A stretch of DNA of 7,934 bases, taken from JBHHXR01 sp046757205. Lineage in GTDB: Bacteria > Pseudomonadota > Alphaproteobacteria > Rhodobacterales > Rhodobacteraceae. Position 1 is the stretch's first letter; each line of letters starts with the position of its first letter. Below the pieces are notes generated by a model. It did not search any database, was not told the origin of the DNA, and saw only the letters and a list, made by a program, of their open reading frames with translations. The position numbers were made by a program, and so were the translations under genes. Below are positions 5,879 through 7,934 of the stretch, in pieces. Where the stretch lies: NCBI GenBank assembly GCA_046757205.1, contig JBHHXR010000171.1:1-7934 (forward strand), given 5' to 3'.

Positions 5879-6562
5879 TCAGCGGCGGTAGCGCCGCACC
5901 AGCGTTTCCGCATCACGGCTGGCCAGGAACAGTGCGAGTGTCGTGAAATTCAGCCAGCTGCGCCGGAGCCAGCCGTCTTTCCGGTAGCGCCGGGCCGAAG
6001 TCGTGACCGTGGCGGAAAGCATCCGCACGCGCCCGCCGAGGGCGCGCGCGATCGCCACGTCCTCCATCAGGGGAATCACCGGGTAGCCGCCGGCTTCCCG
6101 GTAGAGCGCCTGCGAAACCAGCAGGCCCTGGTCGCCAAACGGCAGCGAGAACAGGCGCGACCTCAGGTTGGCCCAGCCCGCCAGCACGCGCGCCGGCAGC
6201 CCGCTGTCGTCGAATGCCAGCCGGAAATACCCTGCTTCGCCGGGATGCGACCGCAAGTGTGCTTCCACCGCCGCCGGCCAGTTCGCCGGCAGCACGCTGT
6301 CGGCGTGCAGGAACAACAGCCATTTGCCCCCGGCCGCGGCCGCCCCGGCGGCAAGCTGCATCCCCCGCCCCGGGCCGGTTACCACGAGCCGTGCGCCGAT
6401 ATCGCCGGCGATCCCGGCGATGTCGTCTGAAGAGCCGCCGTCGGCGATGATCAGCTCGTGGACCAGCCCGGCCCTCAGCCCAGGCATCAGGGCGTCCAGC
6501 GCCGGGGCAATCACCGGTGCGGCGTTCAGCGTCGGGATGATGACGGAGATCGGTGCGGGCAT
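5879..6562 (-). CDS. GT2-family glycosyltransferase, TIGR04283 type (rSAM/selenodomain-associated transferase 2)
   Basis: The 227-residue protein has a GT-A fold. ISVIIPTLN (5-13) opens the nucleotide-binding half, IIADGGSSDD (38-47) carries the first acidic residue (D41), GRGMQLAAGA (65-74) is characteristic of the TIGR04283 group, and LFLHADSV (83-90) gives the metal-binding HAD motif. GDQGLLV (143-149) and the acidic MEDV (166-169) follow, then TSARRYRKDGW near the C-terminus. The length and full motif order indicate an intact gene. TIGR04283 members often sit next to a partner transferase (TIGR04282) and a radical SAM gene; neither is visible here, so the acceptor is unknown. The group has been annotated in public databases with arsenosugar biosynthesis, but nothing in this neighbourhood supports that role. 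The ATG at 6562 has only a weak ribosome binding site. It is divergent from ygfZ, sharing an 85-base intergenic region. Confidence 0.85.
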   Translation of the reverse strand: MPAPISVIIPTLNAAPVIAPALDALMPGLRAGLVHELIIADGGSSDDIAGIAGDIGARLVVTGPGRGMQLAAGAAAAGGKWLLFLHADSVLPANWPAAVEAHLRSHPGEAGYFRLAFDDSGLPARVLAGWANLRSRLFSLPFGDQGLLVSQALYREAGGYPVIPLMEDVAIARALGGRVRMLSATVTTSARRYRKDGWLRRSWLNFTTLALFLASRDAETLVRRYRR

Positions 6563-6595
6563 GGCAGCGGGCCGGTGGCTGGACTGCCGTATTCC

Positions 6596-6622
6596 TAGTG
6601 CAATTCGCCGCGTGGCGCACTA
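6596..6622. promoter_or_regulatory. Imperfect hairpin/dyad in the divergent intergenic region
   Basis: In the 85-base gap between the divergent glycosyltransferase and ygfZ genes, TAGTG (6596-6600) pairs with CACTA (6618-6622) around an inner CGCC-GCGT-GGCG, with a five-base bulge (CAATT) on one side. TATGTA at 6621-6626 could be a -10 box for ygfZ, but no convincing -35 box sits at the right spacing. Such dyads in divergent promoters can be regulator sites; this is inference only. Confidence 0.25.
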
Positions 6623-6647
6623 TGTAGCGGCAAACGGAGACAAGACC

Positions 6648-7427
6648 ATGCGACGCGCCCGCATCACGGAAGACCGGACTATCCTGAAGGTCACGGGCGC
6701 CGACGCGCGAAGATTTCTTCAGGACATGGTGACGAACGACATTGGCGGGCTCGCGCAGGGCCCGGTCTATGCGGCACTGCTGACGCCGCAGGGCAAGTAC
6801 CTGTTCGACTTCTTTCTGCTGGCCGACGGCGATGCCGTTCTCGCCGACGTCAAGTCGGATGTCGCCGACGCGCTCGCTGCGCGACTGATGATGTACCGCC
6901 TGCGTGCCGATGTTTCCATCGAGCCGAGCGACATGAAGGTGGTGCAGGGCACCGGAGAGATGCCGGACGGCGCGCTGCCCGACCCGCGAAGCGCGGCGCT
7001 GGGCTGGCGGCTGTACGGCGGCGAACTGCCGGAAGGAAGCGCGCCCCTGACCGACGCCGGCTGGCTGGCGCTGAGGGTGGACAACATGGTGCCCGAGACC
7101 GGCATCGAACTGATCCAGGGCGAGACCTACATTCTGGAGGCCGGTTTCGAGAGGCTGCACGGCGTCAGTTTCACGAAGGGGTGCTTTGTCGGACAGGAGG
7201 TAACAGCCCGGATGAAGCACAAGACGCAGCTGCGCAAAGGACTGGCGCGGGTCACGCTGGCCGGTCCGTCGCCGGCGCCGGGCACGCCGATTCTGCATGA
7301 CGGCCGCGTGGCGGGGGCGCTCTGTTCAGCCTCGGGCGACCGGGCGCTGGCGTTCCTGCGGTTCGACCGGGCGGGCGAGGGGATGACGGCCGGCCCGGCG
7401 CGCGTCGTCGCCGTCAGCCGCGAATAA
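6648..7427 (+). CDS. ygfZ: YgfZ/IBA57-like (CAF17 family) iron-sulfur cluster assembly factor, folate-binding
   Basis: The 259-residue protein belongs to the YgfZ/GcvT-like family. These proteins bind tetrahydrofolate and support assembly or repair of certain [4Fe-4S] enzymes, including the MiaB tRNA-modifying enzyme, in the cytoplasm. The diagnostic motif KGCFVGQE is at residues 177-184, with the key cysteine at C179, preceded by GFERLHGVSF and followed by the basic ARMKHKTQLRKG. The N-terminal part shows RFLQDMVTNDI (22-32), the LLTPQGKYLFDF segment and MMYRLRADV (81-89), all typical of alphaproteobacterial members. It is shorter than E. coli YgfZ (326 residues), mainly at the C-terminal barrel, which is usual in alphaproteobacteria. 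The ATG at 6648 is chosen because GGAG (6636-6639) lies eight bases upstream and the family alignment begins there. The frame stays open upstream, but only by overlapping the opposite-strand glycosyltransferase gene. Its 3' end overlaps the convergent phosphatase gene by 14 bases. Confidence 0.93.
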   Translation: MRRARITEDRTILKVTGADARRFLQDMVTNDIGGLAQGPVYAALLTPQGKYLFDFFLLADGDAVLADVKSDVADALAARLMMYRLRADVSIEPSDMKVVQGTGEMPDGALPDPRSAALGWRLYGGELPEGSAPLTDAGWLALRVDNMVPETGIELIQGETYILEAGFERLHGVSFTKGCFVGQEVTARMKHKTQLRKGLARVTLAGPSPAPGTPILHDGRVAGALCSASGDRALAFLRFDRAGEGMTAGPARVVAVSRE

Positions 7428-7934
7428 GGGCGGCGAAGCTGTCGAACACCTCGGCGTTGGCGGCGATCATGGCGCCGTTTTCGAGCAGGTTTCCGCCCGG
7501 CTCGATGGTGTCCAGCAGGCCGCCCGCTTCCTTCACGAGCAAGACCCCGGCGGCAACGTCCCAGCAATGCAGGCCGCGCTCCCAGAACCCGTCGTAGCGG
7601 CCGGCGGCGACATAGGCCAGGTCGAGCGCGGCCGCGCCCCAGCGGCGCACCCCGGCGCAACGCGGCATCAGGCGGGAGAGGTCCTTCAGCGTGTCCGGCA
7701 GGTCGGCGCGGCCGCCGAAGGGGACGCCGGTGGCGAACAGCATCTCGATCATCTCGCGCCGCCCGGAGACCCGGATGCGGCGGTCGTTCATCCAGGCGCC
7801 GGCACCCTTTTCGGCGGTGAACATCTCGTCCTTGAGCGGGTCGTAGACGACGCCCGAGACGATCTCGCCCTTGTGCTCAAGCGCGATCGACACCGCCCAG
7901 TGCGGCAGCCCGTGCAGGAAGTTCGAGGTGCCGT
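7414..7934 (-). CDS. Inositol monophosphatase family protein (SuhB-like), partial at its 5' end
   Basis: This is the C-terminal two-thirds of an IMPase-family Mg2+-dependent phosphatase; the start lies beyond the right edge. At the edge the frame reads GTSNFLHGLPHWAVSIAL, the tail of the DGTxNFxHG metal-binding motif that follows the DPLDGT signature, with the aspartate codon split by the window end. The second family motif appears as HCWDVAAGVLLVKEAGG, containing the WDxAAG metal ligand. VVYDPLKDEMFTAEKGAGAWMNDRRIRVS is the expected central segment; RWGAAALDLAYVAAGRYDGFWE follows. About 173 residues are present and the C-terminus is intact. A GTG at 7893 is not the true start, because conserved sequence continues upstream of it. 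Members dephosphorylate inositol-1-phosphate or related sugar phosphates, and some (SuhB, CysQ, histidinol phosphatase HisN-like) have other roles, so the substrate is not assigned. It is convergent with ygfZ, with a 14-base tail overlap and no visible terminator between them. Confidence 0.92.
   Translation of the reverse strand, partial: GTSNFLHGLPHWAVSIALEHKGEIVSGVVYDPLKDEMFTAEKGAGAWMNDRRIRVSGRREMIEMLFATGVPFGGRADLPDTLKDLSRLMPRCAGVRRWGAAALDLAYVAAGRYDGFWERGLHCWDVAAGVLLVKEAGGLLDTIEPGGNLLENGAMIAANAEVFDSFAALIRG

Noticed and set aside
5913..7298. A 461-codon minus-strand frame spanning ygfZ and the glycosyltransferase
   Set aside because: It is a shadow: the antisense of ygfZ followed by an alternate frame of the glycosyltransferase, with no domain of its own.
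1..7934. Mobile element, phage, CRISPR or defence system
   Set aside because: I found no transposase, integrase, tandem direct repeats, att-like repeats or nuclease/toxin genes; all genes are metabolic and share the same high-GC coding style.

Overview
This 7.9 kb window is GC-rich and densely coded, with third codon positions strongly biased to G/C. Gene content and protein style suggest an alphaproteobacterium, perhaps a Rhodospirillales-like lineage; the class is fairly safe and the order is a guess. There are seven protein genes, of which the two at the window edges are partial. I see no tRNA, rRNA, CRISPR array, transposase or long repeat. No gene-free stretch exceeds 300 bases. The longest gaps are 4421-4574, 5784-5878 and 6563-6647, and each holds candidate regulatory signals described in the features.

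Region 1-4420 (minus strand) is the most distinctive part: a compact three-gene transcription unit. In order of transcription it encodes (i) a small hotdog thioesterase of the fluoroacetyl-CoA thioesterase (FlK) type with its Thr/Glu/His catalytic residues in place, (ii) a 911-residue molybdenum bis-MGD oxidoreductase most reminiscent of PadB, the large subunit of phenylacetyl-CoA:acceptor oxidoreductase, and (iii) a single polypeptide in which a four-cluster ferredoxin subunit (DmsB/PadC-like) is fused to a DmsC-type membrane anchor. The last gene runs off the left edge. It starts with GTG inside the stop codon of the molybdenum subunit gene. A promoter with a palindromic spacer can be seen 30-57 bases upstream of the thioesterase start.

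I infer a membrane-bound, quinone-linked complex. Its catalytic subunit has no Tat signal, so the active site should face the cytoplasm. It would oxidise the carbon next to an acyl-CoA thioester, and the co-transcribed thioesterase would release the resulting acid. The substrate is unknown; phenylacetyl-CoA is only the nearest precedent.

Region 4575-6562 (minus strand) carries a class V aminotransferase of the serine/alanine-glyoxylate type and, upstream of it, a GT2 glycosyltransferase of the TIGR04283 kind. The aminotransferase acts on 2-oxo acids. A link to the neighbouring oxidation operon is possible, but the 154-base gap with its own promoter makes separate regulation likely.

Region 6563-7934 looks like housekeeping sequence: a plus-strand ygfZ (IBA57-like iron-sulfur assembly factor) divergent from the glycosyltransferase, then a convergent, partial inositol-monophosphatase gene whose 3' end overlaps that of ygfZ by 14 bases.
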